From: Methanomicrobium antiquum
GTDB taxonomy: Archaea; Halobacteriota; Methanomicrobia; Methanomicrobiales; Methanomicrobiaceae
Assembly: GCF_029633915.1 (NCBI RefSeq)
Contig: NZ_CP091092.1
Location: 1,488,001 to 1,552,000, forward strand
Direction of reading: 5' to 3'
Length of the DNA stretch: 64,000 bases
The notes under the pieces are model-generated. The model did no database searches, was not told the DNA's origin, and worked only from the letters and a program-made list of their open reading frames with translations. The stretch's first letter is position 1. The number at the start of each line of letters is the position of its first letter. Below, piece after piece: positions 50,203 through 59,287 of this stretch. The position numbers and the translations under genes were made by a program.

Positions 50203-51176
50203 TTTACCGGAGTCACCTCTACAATCATACCATCGTTTGGATATCTTTCAATTATCTTTTTTTCGCCTGGAAAATCATCAGGGAAATCGGTTAAAAGCCA
50301 CCATGAAAGCTCAATATGATCGTCTGTTGATTCATACATGTCTTCTTCCAGGTCCTCAGGGATTTCTCCTTTAGGTACCCAATAGCCATAGACTACTGTT
50401 CCGTCATCTGTTATTTCATCAAAGGATCTTACAGTATTTTTAGCTATTCTTTTAAGCCTCTCGCGAAGCTGAACGGAGTCTTTGAAGGTTGAAGAGCACC
50501 AGTGAACCTTTTTATCAGCTGAAATCAGTTCTTTTGCCCACTCTTTGGCGCCAGGGACTGCGTTATGATAGTCATCTTCAAGGCTGTAACCCATCTTTCT
50601 CATTTCATCAGCGTTTGTCTCGCTCCACTCAAGCTCGTTTATGTTAAGGTAATCAAGATATGGAAGAGCAGGTATCAGATATTCAAGACCAGGAAGAGAG
50701 GGAACTTCTATTGTTACTTCAAAACCCATCTCTTTTGCAGTCCTTATCGATTTCATATAATCTGTAGATAAAATATCTTTCCATTCCTCCTGAGGCGGAT
50801 GCATTCTTATTTCATCAACAAGACCTTTTAATTTTGACAGAGTATTTTGATCCGGCGCTGTTCCGGTATAAAGGTGGATGTGGTGCTCTTCACCAAACTC
50901 TTTTTTCAAAAGCCGACAGCAGTAAATAACCCTTTCAAGCTCCAATAGCGCCTCTCCGCCGGTAATACCGGTTCCAAGCGCACTCATCATTTTTGCCTCT
51001 TCAATTATATCCTGAGGATCTTTTACCGGACGGTCATTTGCATATGTTACGTCTTTTCCTTTTCTCTCATAAGATATCGGACAGTACCAACAATTTTTTT
51101 CACACTTTCCAGTGATGAAAAGAACCATTTTGCCGCCTTTATAACACTGCTGACATCCCTTACTGAGCACCTGCAC
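50199..51176 (-). CDS. Archaeal radical SAM protein (COG2108 type)
   Basis: Predicted iron-sulfur radical SAM enzyme of 325 residues. The N terminus has a CQQC pair before the cluster motif ITGKCEKNCWYCPISYERKG (C-x3-C-x2-C), then GTGITGGEAL, HHIHLYTGTAP, EIRMHPP and LDYLNINELE. The family is widely conserved in archaea but uncharacterised. It begins inside the end of lysS (17-base overlap, GTG at 51176) and overlaps uppS by four bases. The link to tRNA charging or to prenyl lipids is not clear. Confidence 0.8.
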   Translation of the reverse strand: MQVLSKGCQQCYKGGKMVLFITGKCEKNCWYCPISYERKGKDVTYANDRPVKDPQDIIEEAKMMSALGTGITGGEALLELERVIYCCRLLKKEFGEEHHIHLYTGTAPDQNTLSKLKGLVDEIRMHPPQEEWKDILSTDYMKSIRTAKEMGFEVTIEVPSLPGLEYLIPALPYLDYLNINELEWSETNADEMRKMGYSLEDDYHNAVPGAKEWAKELISADKKVHWCSSTFKDSVQLRERLKRIAKNTVRSFDEITDDGTVVYGYWVPKGEIPEDLEEDMYESTDDHIELSWWLLTDFPDDFPGEKKIIERYPNDGMIVEVTPVK

Positions 51177-52701
51177 TCACCGCTTCAACAATTCTTTTGG
51201 TGACAAATTCGCGCCCCAAAGCCTCCAGGAACCAGCCGGCACGTGGGCCACGTTCTTTTCCAAGAATTGCCATGTAAATGCATGTAAAAATATCTTTTGG
51301 ATTAGTATCTGCCTCATCACCTGTTTTATAGACTGCATTATGAAGGTTTTCGGCATTCCATTCAGAAAGTCCCTCCATCTTTGAGGCAAGAATTTCAAGA
51401 GCATATCTTTCCTTGTCATTTATGGAATACACTTCCTGCGGAAGTTTTTCCTGAACAGTGAACTTAACCATATCAGGTGCATATTTTTCAATCCATATTT
51501 TTGCACGCTGTGCACGCTTTAAGACTGCTTCTTTGTTTTTTACATCATACCCGCTTCTTTTTAAAACATCAATTATTGCGTTGTCGTCTGTTGCTATCTG
51601 AACGACTGTCACCAGATGTCTGAAAGGAATATCTGTTGCAACACTGGATATTTTTGAAAGCTCATATTCGCGGCTGTCTCCTTTTTCAGCCACTTTTGCG
51701 TATTCATCAATAAGTGTTAAAAGACCCATTCCAGGATCAAATGTGATTGCCTTTTCCGGTTTGCTTCTTGCAATTAAATATCTTAAGACATCAGGCGGAA
51801 CAATCTCAAGCATTGAATCTATTGTAATTGCAACTCCGGTTGAGGATGCCATTGCACCTTTTCCTTTAAGGCTTATCCATTCATATGCAACAGGATATGG
51901 AGGCTTTGATTTGAATATTTTATCAACAATCTCTTTTCCTGTGTCAAATGAACCTCCCGCTGCAGAGTGATCCTTTCCAAAGGGCTCAACTGTAACATTT
52001 AATTTTGCCCAGCGCATTGGCCAGTCTACACGCCATACAAGCTTTCCTTCGCCTTTTGAGTAGTCACATTCGCCCTCATATCCACACTCGCATCTGTATT
52101 TTACAATGTGATTTTTTGGATCGTGCCCCAAAATCTCAGCATTACTTATTTTTTTGCATTTTTTACATATCGGGTAGAACGGTACCCAGTTGTCCGGGAG
52201 TTTTCTTCTTGAAACACGCTCCAGTATCTCTTTTATCTCTGCCGCATTTTCAAGAACTGTTTTTATCTCCTCTGTGAACTTTCCTGATCTATAAAGTTCG
52301 CTTGAACGAAGAACTGTCGGCTTTACATCAAGTTCTTCAAGTGCTTTTAAGAAGGGTTCAAGAAAATGCTCTGCATAGCTTTTGTGCTTTCCGCAGGGGC
52401 ATGGAATGTCGCATATTGGAAGACCTATATATTGTTCATAGCTTTTTGGAAGGAATGGATACACTTTTCTTAGAGGGTCAAAGTCATCGGCATTGTAGAT
52501 AAGTTCAGCATTAAGACCTTTTTTTATCATCGCCTTGTAAACAAGATCACCTGTTACAACTTCTCTCATGTTTCCAATATGAATCGGCCCGGAAGGTGTA
52601 ATTCCGGTCGCTATTAGGTGTGATGTGTTCTGCATTACTTCAGAGGCGCAGACATCCGCCCAATGCACTTTCTCAGTATTGTTTCCACCTGTCATTTGCA
52701 T
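51160..52701 (-). CDS. lysS: Class I lysyl-tRNA synthetase
   Basis: Charges tRNA-Lys by the class I fold found in many archaea. The 513-residue protein has GITPSGPIHIGNMREVV (HIGH motif as HIGN), CKKCKKISNAEIL and CECGYEGEC zinc-type clusters, GKDHSAAGGSFDTGKEI, and the KMSKS-equivalent LKGKGAMASSTG. The start is the ATG at 52701; an in-frame ATG at 52695 is an alternative. It heads a minus-strand operon with the radical SAM gene and uppS. It lies about 34 kb from the tRNA-Lys in this window. Confidence 0.95.
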   Translation of the reverse strand: MQMTGGNNTEKVHWADVCASEVMQNTSHLIATGITPSGPIHIGNMREVVTGDLVYKAMIKKGLNAELIYNADDFDPLRKVYPFLPKSYEQYIGLPICDIPCPCGKHKSYAEHFLEPFLKALEELDVKPTVLRSSELYRSGKFTEEIKTVLENAAEIKEILERVSRRKLPDNWVPFYPICKKCKKISNAEILGHDPKNHIVKYRCECGYEGECDYSKGEGKLVWRVDWPMRWAKLNVTVEPFGKDHSAAGGSFDTGKEIVDKIFKSKPPYPVAYEWISLKGKGAMASSTGVAITIDSMLEIVPPDVLRYLIARSKPEKAITFDPGMGLLTLIDEYAKVAEKGDSREYELSKISSVATDIPFRHLVTVVQIATDDNAIIDVLKRSGYDVKNKEAVLKRAQRAKIWIEKYAPDMVKFTVQEKLPQEVYSINDKERYALEILASKMEGLSEWNAENLHNAVYKTGDEADTNPKDIFTCIYMAILGKERGPRAGWFLEALGREFVTKRIVEAVSAGAQ

Positions 52702-52869
52702 GTGCCTTATATATTATCAGTATTAGATTAACAATATGTAGGTTTGAATAGTCCTAAGCTATAATACGATTGCATTCAGAAAAAGAGATAATTATATTTA
52801 AATAAAAAGCCATTTAATTGCCTGTTGAGTATGCAGATTTGAATAATTACCAGGGATTTTGTAAATTAT

Positions 52870-53808
52870 ATGAGATTTATTGAAGATGAAGAAGGACTTT
52901 CTGAGGTTGTTGGCTTTATTTTAATACTTGGTCTCCTGGTTATGGCAATGTCTTTATATGTTGTATACGAGGTGCCCAATAAAGGACGCGAAAATGAAAT
53001 AGAACATATGAATGATATAAAAAACCGTTTTGTTGATTACAAAATATCACTTGACTCCATATGGATAAATTCTGTTAGCTATAATAATCAGGTTTTAGTT
53101 GAAGGCGACAGTCAATTTTCTGTATATGGGGTGAATCTTGGAACATCATTTGATTTGGGAACAAGTGGAGGAACCTATTCAGGAGATAATAGCATAGTTC
53201 CATTTTTTACCCCTTTACCCTCTTCAGGATATATGGAAGCAGATGAAAATCACGGCAATATTGAGATTTTAGTTAATAGTCAGTCAATATACAATGAAAC
53301 TCTCGGCTCTCTGAATTATATATCCTATAATAATTACTGGATCGATCAGCAGTATTATTACCAGATGGGGGGAGTTTTTTTGAGGCAGGATAGTGGAATT
53401 ACAGTCAGAGTGTCTCCTATCTTTTCAATATATAATGTAAGTGGAAAAACTGCTATTCAAATAACACCAGTAAAAATCAACGGCATGAGAACCGTAAGTG
53501 GTTCCGGCTCACTTAAGGTTGACTCAAGGCTTATGCAGACTCCACAGATATTCTCTGAAACACAGATTGTCGATAATCTAAAAATTGTTATCACCTGCTC
53601 TGATAATTATGAAGCCCTGATGTGGGAAAAATACATTTCTCAAATCAGACGGGGAAATAATATCTATGAAGGTTACTGTACAATAACGCGTCTTGATAAC
53701 ACAGTTACTATAGAAATATCAGGTCCTGGCGAAGGAGGAGTTTTATTTGATTTGTATAATGCTGAATTTTCAGTTGATCTTGCAAATGTTGCATCCGGAA
53801 TAACCTGA
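52870..53808 (+). CDS. Type IV pilin-like surface protein 1
   Basis: Secreted protein of 312 residues. It starts MRFIEDEEGLSEVVGFILILGLLVMAMSL: a short acidic leader followed by a single hydrophobic helix, the archaeal pilin/DUF1628-like N-terminal pattern (SEVVG). A beta-rich extracellular part with many Ser, Asn and Gly follows. It is the first of three genes of the same design, separated by 7 and 9 bases. Signal peptidase cleavage before the helix is expected but not visible. No pilus ATPase or platform gene is nearby. Confidence 0.72.
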   Translation: MRFIEDEEGLSEVVGFILILGLLVMAMSLYVVYEVPNKGRENEIEHMNDIKNRFVDYKISLDSIWINSVSYNNQVLVEGDSQFSVYGVNLGTSFDLGTSGGTYSGDNSIVPFFTPLPSSGYMEADENHGNIEILVNSQSIYNETLGSLNYISYNNYWIDQQYYYQMGGVFLRQDSGITVRVSPIFSIYNVSGKTAIQITPVKINGMRTVSGSGSLKVDSRLMQTPQIFSETQIVDNLKIVITCSDNYEALMWEKYISQIRRGNNIYEGYCTITRLDNTVTIEISGPGEGGVLFDLYNAEFSVDLANVASGIT

Positions 53809-53815
53809 GGTTTTT

Positions 53816-54670
53816 ATGAAGATAAACATTATAATTCCTGATGAAAATGGCGTTTCAGAACTTATAGGTGTCATTCTCCTAATTTCTCTTGCAATTGTCG
53901 GAGTTTCGATGATAGCAGTTGTTTTTTTCTCAGGCGAATCTCAGATTGCTATTCCCCAGGTTGAAACTCTCGTCGGAGATGATCCATTATTAAACAAATT
54001 TTATATTTTTCATAACGGCGGCGACAGTCTTAATTCAGGAGATTATAAAGTGTTGATTGATCTGGGATCCGGTTACACAGATAAAACTTCAGAATTTTTT
54101 TTGGAGGGAGGAGGAACCGAGTGGTCGGCAGGTGAATCTCTTGTTTATGATTATAGCGCCAATGGAATAAAACCTGTTTCTGCATCATTGATATACATTG
54201 GAAAAGGACAGGAATCACTTCTTTCTTCAACTCCGCTTTTATATTCAGGTGAGGGAAGTTTATCAGGAGTGACAGGAGATCCGGGAACAGGAATAATATA
54301 TAATATTGATGAGGATATTGTTGTAAATCCTGTAGTTATAGATGACAGTCAATTAATAAATGGAAATTTCCTTGTTAAAATGAATAATGAAATTGCTGCC
54401 AATATAAATGAATCAGAGGGATTTATAGCAGACACTGTTCATTATGTGATATATAATTATGATGATGTGAATAGAAATCCTTTTGTTGGCGTGATGGCAA
54501 AAAATCAGACCATATCCGGTCTTTTTGAAGCAACTCTTGTTAAAAACTCTTTGAATGCAATGAGTTCTGGAAGCATGCCATTTAATATTACATTGACAAT
54601 TATTGCATATAATAACACAAATGAAGATATGATTTATTCAACTTCAGGAAAGTTTATAGCAGTTCATTAG
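53816..54670 (+). CDS. Type IV pilin-like surface protein 2
   Basis: Secreted protein of 284 residues with leader MKINIIIPDENGVSELIGVILLI and a hydrophobic helix. After it the domain FYIFHNGGDSLNSGDYKVLID is typical of archaeal pilin subunits of this class (DUF1628-like). The rest is beta-rich, with GEGSLSGVTGDPGTGIIYN. It is cotranscribed with the genes on both sides and may be a pilus subunit. Confidence 0.72.
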   Translation: MKINIIIPDENGVSELIGVILLISLAIVGVSMIAVVFFSGESQIAIPQVETLVGDDPLLNKFYIFHNGGDSLNSGDYKVLIDLGSGYTDKTSEFFLEGGGTEWSAGESLVYDYSANGIKPVSASLIYIGKGQESLLSSTPLLYSGEGSLSGVTGDPGTGIIYNIDEDIVVNPVVIDDSQLINGNFLVKMNNEIAANINESEGFIADTVHYVIYNYDDVNRNPFVGVMAKNQTISGLFEATLVKNSLNAMSSGSMPFNITLTIIAYNNTNEDMIYSTSGKFIAVH

Positions 54671-54679
54671 GTTTTTTTT

Positions 54680-56275
54680 ATGTTCAGGAATTTAGATGCT
54701 ATCACTGATTTAGTCGGCGTCATAATACTTATTGCCGTTATTGCTGTTGTAATTGGATCTGTTGGAATAACATTTCTGTCAGGGATTAGCAAAGATACTA
54801 CTCCTGCTGTTTTAATAAGTCATGAGCTTGTTGAAGATGAGTCTGGAAAATATCTCTATCTAAAAAATGAGGGTGGAGATACTCTTTACAGAGAGGCAAC
54901 AATTATTATTGTAAATGGTGAGGAGGCAACATCCTCTTTTAAGACGCTTTCAGATGAGGACTGGAGTTTACTTGAAAGCAGTGATGAAATAAGAATGGCA
55001 TGGAATCGGCCAGAAATTCCTTTTGTGGCAATTTTAAGCAATCAAAATCCTGATAATCCGACTGTCATATATATGGATGAAAACGCAGGAGTAGTTCCAA
55101 CACAAACTTCTACACATACACCCACACAGACATTGACACCAACTCCAACTATAACAATTCCACCTGTGGCAGACTTCATTGGGTATCCTCTATCAGGAAA
55201 GACAATACTAAGTGTAGATTTCACTGATCTTTCAACAGGTTCACCCACATCATGGTTCTGGAATTTTGGCGACAACTCTACCTCAAATGCTCAGAATCCT
55301 CTACATAATTACACAGAGGCCGGGAATTATACAGTATCACTTACTGTTACAAATGCAGGAGGCTCCGACATAGAAATAAAAACCGGCTATATCAATGTAA
55401 CGCTGTCTTTTGTAGATTATATAATCAATGAGAATGTTTTTGTCTATGGATATCAACTAGAGTTTGAGGGAGGAACGGTTACAGGTTCAGGTTCTACAAT
55501 TGTTGTAAAAGGTGGAGGGATTACTACAGAAGATCTTAACGGAGGAGCGTCTCTTTCTGCTTCAAATATATATATAGACGGGCCGGTATACCTTGACGGA
55601 GGGAGTGCAAATCTGGGTTCAGAGGAATATCCAGGTGTAATTGCGGTAAATGGAGATGTTACTTTGTGGAGCGGGGATCGTGAGGTATATGGTGATTTAT
55701 ACGTCAACGGTGACTTTGCCATAAAAGATGCAAATATACACGGGGATGTTTATGTAAACGGCAATTTGGAACTGGGCTGGACTCCCAGCTTTGATTCTGC
55801 CTCCAATATTTATTACACAGGGACTATAACTCATCCCGGATACTACCCACAGAATATTCTTGACAGGTGTATAAAGGTCGATTCTGTAACAGTCATTGAT
55901 ATGCCTGATTATGAAATCCCGTCGGCAAAAACTTCTGACTGGTACACCTCAAGAGAATATATGTCAGGTGGAACACTTTCTGACGGTCTGAAGATATATG
56001 CAGATAGTTACTCTTCTTCGGGCTGGATATCCTCAGCAGAAAATGTTGTGATTGTTGCGGCAAATGGAGATATTTCACTCACAGATCTGGGTGATAGTTT
56101 TGTGACAGGGATTTTGTTCGCTCCAAACGGAAAAGTTACTTTTGACGGAGGCGGAGCGACATTTGAAGGAGTTGTCATTGCAAAAAATGGCTTTTTTGTT
56201 ATAAGCGGCGGAACGAATGTTGTATTCAGAAATTTATCTGATTATATCTCAGATTCTGACAATTATCCATTCTGA
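54680..56275 (+). CDS. Pilin-like protein 3 with PKD domain and beta-repeat region
   Basis: A 531-residue protein with a short leader (MFRNLDAITDLVG), a hydrophobic helix (about 11-35), a domain resembling that of pilin-like protein 2 (YLKNEGGDTLYREATIII), a Thr/Pro linker (about 145-165), a PKD domain (about 170-245: SVDFTDLSTGSPTSWFWNFGD) and a 280-residue Gly/Asp-rich region of beta repeats (YGDLYVNGDFAIKDANIHGD) that may form a beta helix. It looks like a large surface or pilus-tip adhesin. Confidence 0.75.
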   Translation: MFRNLDAITDLVGVIILIAVIAVVIGSVGITFLSGISKDTTPAVLISHELVEDESGKYLYLKNEGGDTLYREATIIIVNGEEATSSFKTLSDEDWSLLESSDEIRMAWNRPEIPFVAILSNQNPDNPTVIYMDENAGVVPTQTSTHTPTQTLTPTPTITIPPVADFIGYPLSGKTILSVDFTDLSTGSPTSWFWNFGDNSTSNAQNPLHNYTEAGNYTVSLTVTNAGGSDIEIKTGYINVTLSFVDYIINENVFVYGYQLEFEGGTVTGSGSTIVVKGGGITTEDLNGGASLSASNIYIDGPVYLDGGSANLGSEEYPGVIAVNGDVTLWSGDREVYGDLYVNGDFAIKDANIHGDVYVNGNLELGWTPSFDSASNIYYTGTITHPGYYPQNILDRCIKVDSVTVIDMPDYEIPSAKTSDWYTSREYMSGGTLSDGLKIYADSYSSSGWISSAENVVIVAANGDISLTDLGDSFVTGILFAPNGKVTFDGGGATFEGVVIAKNGFFVISGGTNVVFRNLSDYISDSDNYPF

Positions 56276-56682
56276 TAATTAGAATTTAATATATTCTTAT
56301 TATATTAATATTTTCAATCCCAAGTTTGCCACCTGACCAATATGATTCTTTGCTATTTTGTATAGGTGAAATTTGACCGGTTTAAGTTTTTAATTCAGTC
56401 ACAAAATTTTGTGAATCTATCAGTTGGTTTAAGGATTCTGTTACAGGCCAGTAGAGAAAACAGATGTCTTGATAAAAGTTTCAAAAACTACACACAATTA
56501 GCCAAAGAGCTAAATTATTGTTTAATTTAATTCACATGAAAATTACTTCGTAACTTACATGAAACTGTTGCAGAAAATATAATTTCATATAAGTTTATTG
56601 TGAAAAAAATTATTTTAAGATATCAAGGGTAACAAAATTTATTGTCCCAAGTCAGGCAAAAAACATAAAAACAATTTTTTTA
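56276..56682. other. Intergenic region with element G
   Basis: About 407 bases between convergent genes. It holds a full but degenerate dispersed element (56533-56597, plus orientation, downstream of the pilin-like gene) and short T tracts. No gene is seen. Confidence 0.55.
56533..56597 (+). repeat. Dispersed double-palindrome element, copy G
   Basis: ACATGAAAATTACTTCGTAA hairpin, ACATGAAACTGTTGCA spacer, AAAATATAATTTCAT half-palindrome, AAGTTTATT end. Follows the three pilin-like genes on the same strand. Confidence 0.7.
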
Positions 56683-57069
56683 TTATTTCTTTTTCTTCTC
56701 TTTTTTTGATTTTGCCATTGAAAGAATATCTACAATATATTTGTCGTCAGAACCCATCTGCATAATCATATCATCGCCTTTTGCAAGCTTTTCGATATTA
56801 AGCTCATATGAACCGGGGCTGATGACTCTTATGCTTTCAATTCTGTCATATATCTCTGTTTTTTCTTTCTTTTCAGGTTTTATCTCAATTATTTCTTCAT
56901 TTCTTTCTTCAGCAAGCTTTTCTATAGATTTCTCTTCCAAAACATCTTTATGGACATCATCGCGTCTGACATAAAGAAATTTTTTGCCGCCGCAGCTTGG
57001 ACAGCCTTTTAATATTTCAGTGGAGCCTTCCTTAAACTCCCTTCCACACTGAGTACACTTATGCGGCAT
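56683..57069 (-). CDS. Zinc-ribbon protein (OapC-like)
   Basis: A 128-residue protein with an N-terminal zinc ribbon (HKCTQCGREFKEG, then KGCPSCGGKKF), a charged middle and a C-terminal domain ending in KSKKEKKKK. Size and neighbours match OapC, the third protein of the oapABC cluster next to orc1 in haloarchaea. Here it is the last gene of a minus-strand operon with the DUF2073 and Era-like GTPase genes. Function unknown. Confidence 0.72.
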   Translation of the reverse strand: MPHKCTQCGREFKEGSTEILKGCPSCGGKKFLYVRRDDVHKDVLEEKSIEKLAEERNEEIIEIKPEKKEKTEIYDRIESIRVISPGSYELNIEKLAKGDDMIMQMGSDDKYIVDILSMAKSKKEKKKK

Positions 57070-57102
57070 TTACTTCTCCCCTATTTTTAAGATTATTCAA
57101 AT

Positions 57103-57483
57103 TTATCTTGAAGATACCCATGTGCTTATGAGATCTTTGTCCTTTTTTAAAGTCTTCATCTGGTTTGCAGGCCCAATAACTGTCAGACGACCTGTACTGC
57201 TCTCTTTTTTTCCGAAGATGCCGCCAAAAAGACCGCCTGATTTTGTGTGCTCGCTACTGCCTGCAGAATATGTCTCCATCTCAATTCCTGCAAATCCGTC
57301 AGGGGTTATTTCACGCATTGTGGTCTCAATAAGAAGGCTTTGTTCATCAGGAGACAGGCCTTTTTCAAGAACAACAACATTTCCTTCCATAACCTCATCC
57401 AGAATAAGTCTTATCTTTTCAAGAGTTGTCAGATGATCAAGACGTTCTGAAGAGATAAGATCAATTTGTACACCCTGAATCAT
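57103..57483 (-). CDS. DUF2073 protein (OapB-like)
   Basis: Archaeal protein of 126 residues, DUF2073 family, matching OapB of haloarchaea. It begins MIQGVQIDLISSERLDHL and has an Ile/Leu-rich domain ending in GRLTVIGPANQMKTL. The ATG at 57483 has GGGTGA upstream and lies just after the GTPase stop. Its role is unknown; the conserved cluster suggests it works with the GTPase. Confidence 0.78.
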   Translation of the reverse strand: MIQGVQIDLISSERLDHLTTLEKIRLILDEVMEGNVVVLEKGLSPDEQSLLIETTMREITPDGFAGIEMETYSAGSSEHTKSGGLFGGIFGKKESSTGRLTVIGPANQMKTLKKDKDLISTWVSSR

Positions 57484-57488
57484 CCAAA

Positions 57489-58130
57489 TCACCCAAAGTA
57501 TTCAATCATTTTTTCATAAAGCTCTTCTACATTATTGCCTTCAAGACCTGAAATGGATATAACCGGATGCTGTGGAAAAGCACTTTTAATTCTTGCCGAA
57601 GATGCATCTGGAAGATCATTTTTGTTTGCAACAATGATTACCGGAAGATCACGACTTTCTATGATTCCCACAAGCATAATATTTACCTGAATAAAGGGAT
57701 CCTGTGTTGAATCAAGCATGTAGATGACACCATCAATATCCTCACGAAGCCAGTGCATAGCTTCTGCAACGCCTTCTGTTGCCTCACGTGCCCTTACAAC
57801 AGCCTCGTCCTGCTCAATTCCGTATTCTAAAAATTCTTTGTAGTCAATTTTTGTAGTAACTCCGGGAGTGTCCACAATATCAATGTTTATTGAATTTCCC
57901 TTCTCGTCAGATATTTTAACTCCTTCTTTTCGACGTGCACGGCGTGTTTCATGCGGAATTTCACTTACAGGCCCTATTGCATCTCCTGTCCAGTCACGCA
58001 CAATTCTGTTGGAGAGAGTGGTTTTTCCGGCATTGGGGGGACCATAAATACCAATTCTCATCTGCTTTTTCTTAAAAAGCCCGGTTATTATTTTTGAAAA
58101 CTTTTGTCTCGTTCTTACGAAAAAATTCAT
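57489..58130 (-). CDS. Era-like GTPase (OapA-like)
   Basis: Small GTPase of 213 residues: G1 GPPNAGKTTLSNRI (about 30), G3 DTPG, G4 ANKND, and SISG as G5. A basic segment FVRTRQKFSKIITGLFKKK precedes it, possibly membrane- or nucleic-acid-binding. The effector region DAIGPVSEIPHETRRARRKEG is of the archaeal Era-like type. In haloarchaea the equivalent, OapA, is adjacent to orc1 and the replication origin. Here no orc1 gene lies on either side. Confidence 0.85.
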   Translation of the reverse strand: MNFFVRTRQKFSKIITGLFKKKQMRIGIYGPPNAGKTTLSNRIVRDWTGDAIGPVSEIPHETRRARRKEGVKISDEKGNSINIDIVDTPGVTTKIDYKEFLEYGIEQDEAVVRAREATEGVAEAMHWLREDIDGVIYMLDSTQDPFIQVNIMLVGIIESRDLPVIIVANKNDLPDASSARIKSAFPQHPVISISGLEGNNVEELYEKMIEYFG

Positions 58131-58350
58131 AGCATTATATCTCCGTTTTTATTACTTTTAGATGGTATATCTATAATGTACAATATAGAATAATATCATG
58201 TCTTCTTTTGGTGAATAAGATTTCTATTAGGTTGTGCTGTCATTCATAACAATCTGGATATACATTTTGTCTTTAATTATTATTTGGATTTTATGAAAAA
58301 AAAATGTCATTACTCTTTTATACTGACAGGATCATAGGATAGTTTGTAGC

Positions 58351-58409
58351 CCTCTCTTCTGCAATGAGAGGTGAAATATGCCTTAACCGGGCAGAAGACG
58401 GAGGTGATC
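58351..58409 (+). promoter_or_regulatory. Leader of CBS gene with alternative stems and consensus Shine-Dalgarno
   Basis: CCTCTC (58351-58356) pairs with GAGAGG (58366-58371), and the overlapping CTTCTGC (58356-58362) pairs with GCAGAAG (58391-58397). The two stems exclude each other. The second ends two bases before GGAGGTGATC (58400-58409), a full-length match to the archaeal anti-Shine-Dalgarno. Translational switching is inference. Confidence 0.4.
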
Positions 58410-58411
58410 AT

Positions 58412-58981
58412 ATGAGTGATAACAGAATTGACACAAACCACTTTAGTATTGATGTTCCTGTAAAGGAAGTCATGAGATACAACCCTGTCACTATAAGTTC
58501 CGAAGCAAACGTATGGAAGGCGGCGGAAAAAATGTGCCAGAACGGAGTGGGTAGTTGTATAGTCTTGCAAAATAATATACCCAAAGGTATTGTCACAGAA
58601 GAGGATCTTACATGCAAGGTTGTCGCACTTAATAAAAAGCCGGCAGATGTTTATGTAAGTGAAATTATGAGCACCCCCCTTATTACAATAGATTCTGAAA
58701 AAACAGTAGGGGACGCAACTCATATGATGGTCAAAAACAAGGTGAGAAGACTACCCGTTGTTGAAAATCAAAAAGTAATAGGTCTTGTCACAGTACGTGA
58801 CATACTTTCTGTCTCAAATGAACTAAACGAAATAATGTCTGATCTAATAAAAGTAAATCATAATTATGATGAGGCAATGACCGGAGTATGTGATATCTGT
58901 GGAAAGATGTCAGACAGTCTTACAGCTGAAGACGGAAGGCTTGTCTGCCCCGAATGCAAACAAAGTGACGATACTGACTGA
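58412..58981 (+). CDS. Two-CBS protein with C-terminal zinc ribbon
   Basis: Predicted nucleotide sensor of 189 residues. Two CBS domains (about 10-75 and 80-135), VKEVMRYNPVTISSEANVWK and VSEIMSTPLITIDSEKTVG, are followed by a zinc ribbon (CDICGKMSDS, then LVCPECK). CBS pairs bind adenine nucleotides or SAM. The first of three CBS genes in the same orientation, 306 bases from the next. Its start is fixed by GGAGGTGATC. Regulatory target unknown. Confidence 0.85.
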   Translation: MSDNRIDTNHFSIDVPVKEVMRYNPVTISSEANVWKAAEKMCQNGVGSCIVLQNNIPKGIVTEEDLTCKVVALNKKPADVYVSEIMSTPLITIDSEKTVGDATHMMVKNKVRRLPVVENQKVIGLVTVRDILSVSNELNEIMSDLIKVNHNYDEAMTGVCDICGKMSDSLTAEDGRLVCPECKQSDDTD

Positions 58982-59287
58982 CATTTGGGAACTAAATAAA
59001 ACATCAATTTAAAAAAAAATTAATGAAAACAGGAATTAAAATAAGGAATTTGAAAATCAAAGAAAAACCTTATAAAAGACATGATAAAGTAAGGATGATA
59101 AAAAAAAACCTGTTAAATCAATGCGAATCAGGTAAAATTCTTAATACCCCCCCATGTCTTTTAAAGCTGAAAAAATAATATCTTCAGGCAGGGTTTTTCC
59201 TGTGCATAAGAAACTGAAATTGAAACATACCGGGATTATTTACAGTGCATAAACCTCTGTCCGGTATTTATAAAAGGAAATGATTTC
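58982..59287. other. Intergenic region between CBS genes 1 and 2
   Basis: About 306 AT-rich bases with a C7 tract near 59149-59156, a 7-base inverted repeat (59227-59233 and 59261-59267) and TTTATAAAAGG just before the next ATG. No gene is seen. Confidence 0.45.
59227..59267 (+). promoter_or_regulatory. Inverted repeat ATACCGG/CCGGTAT before CBS gene 2
   Basis: Exact 7-base arms 27 bases apart, ending in the TATTTATAAAA that is either the box A of a leaderless transcript or part of the leader. The downstream ATG is 20 bases away. The arms could be an operator. Confidence 0.4.
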
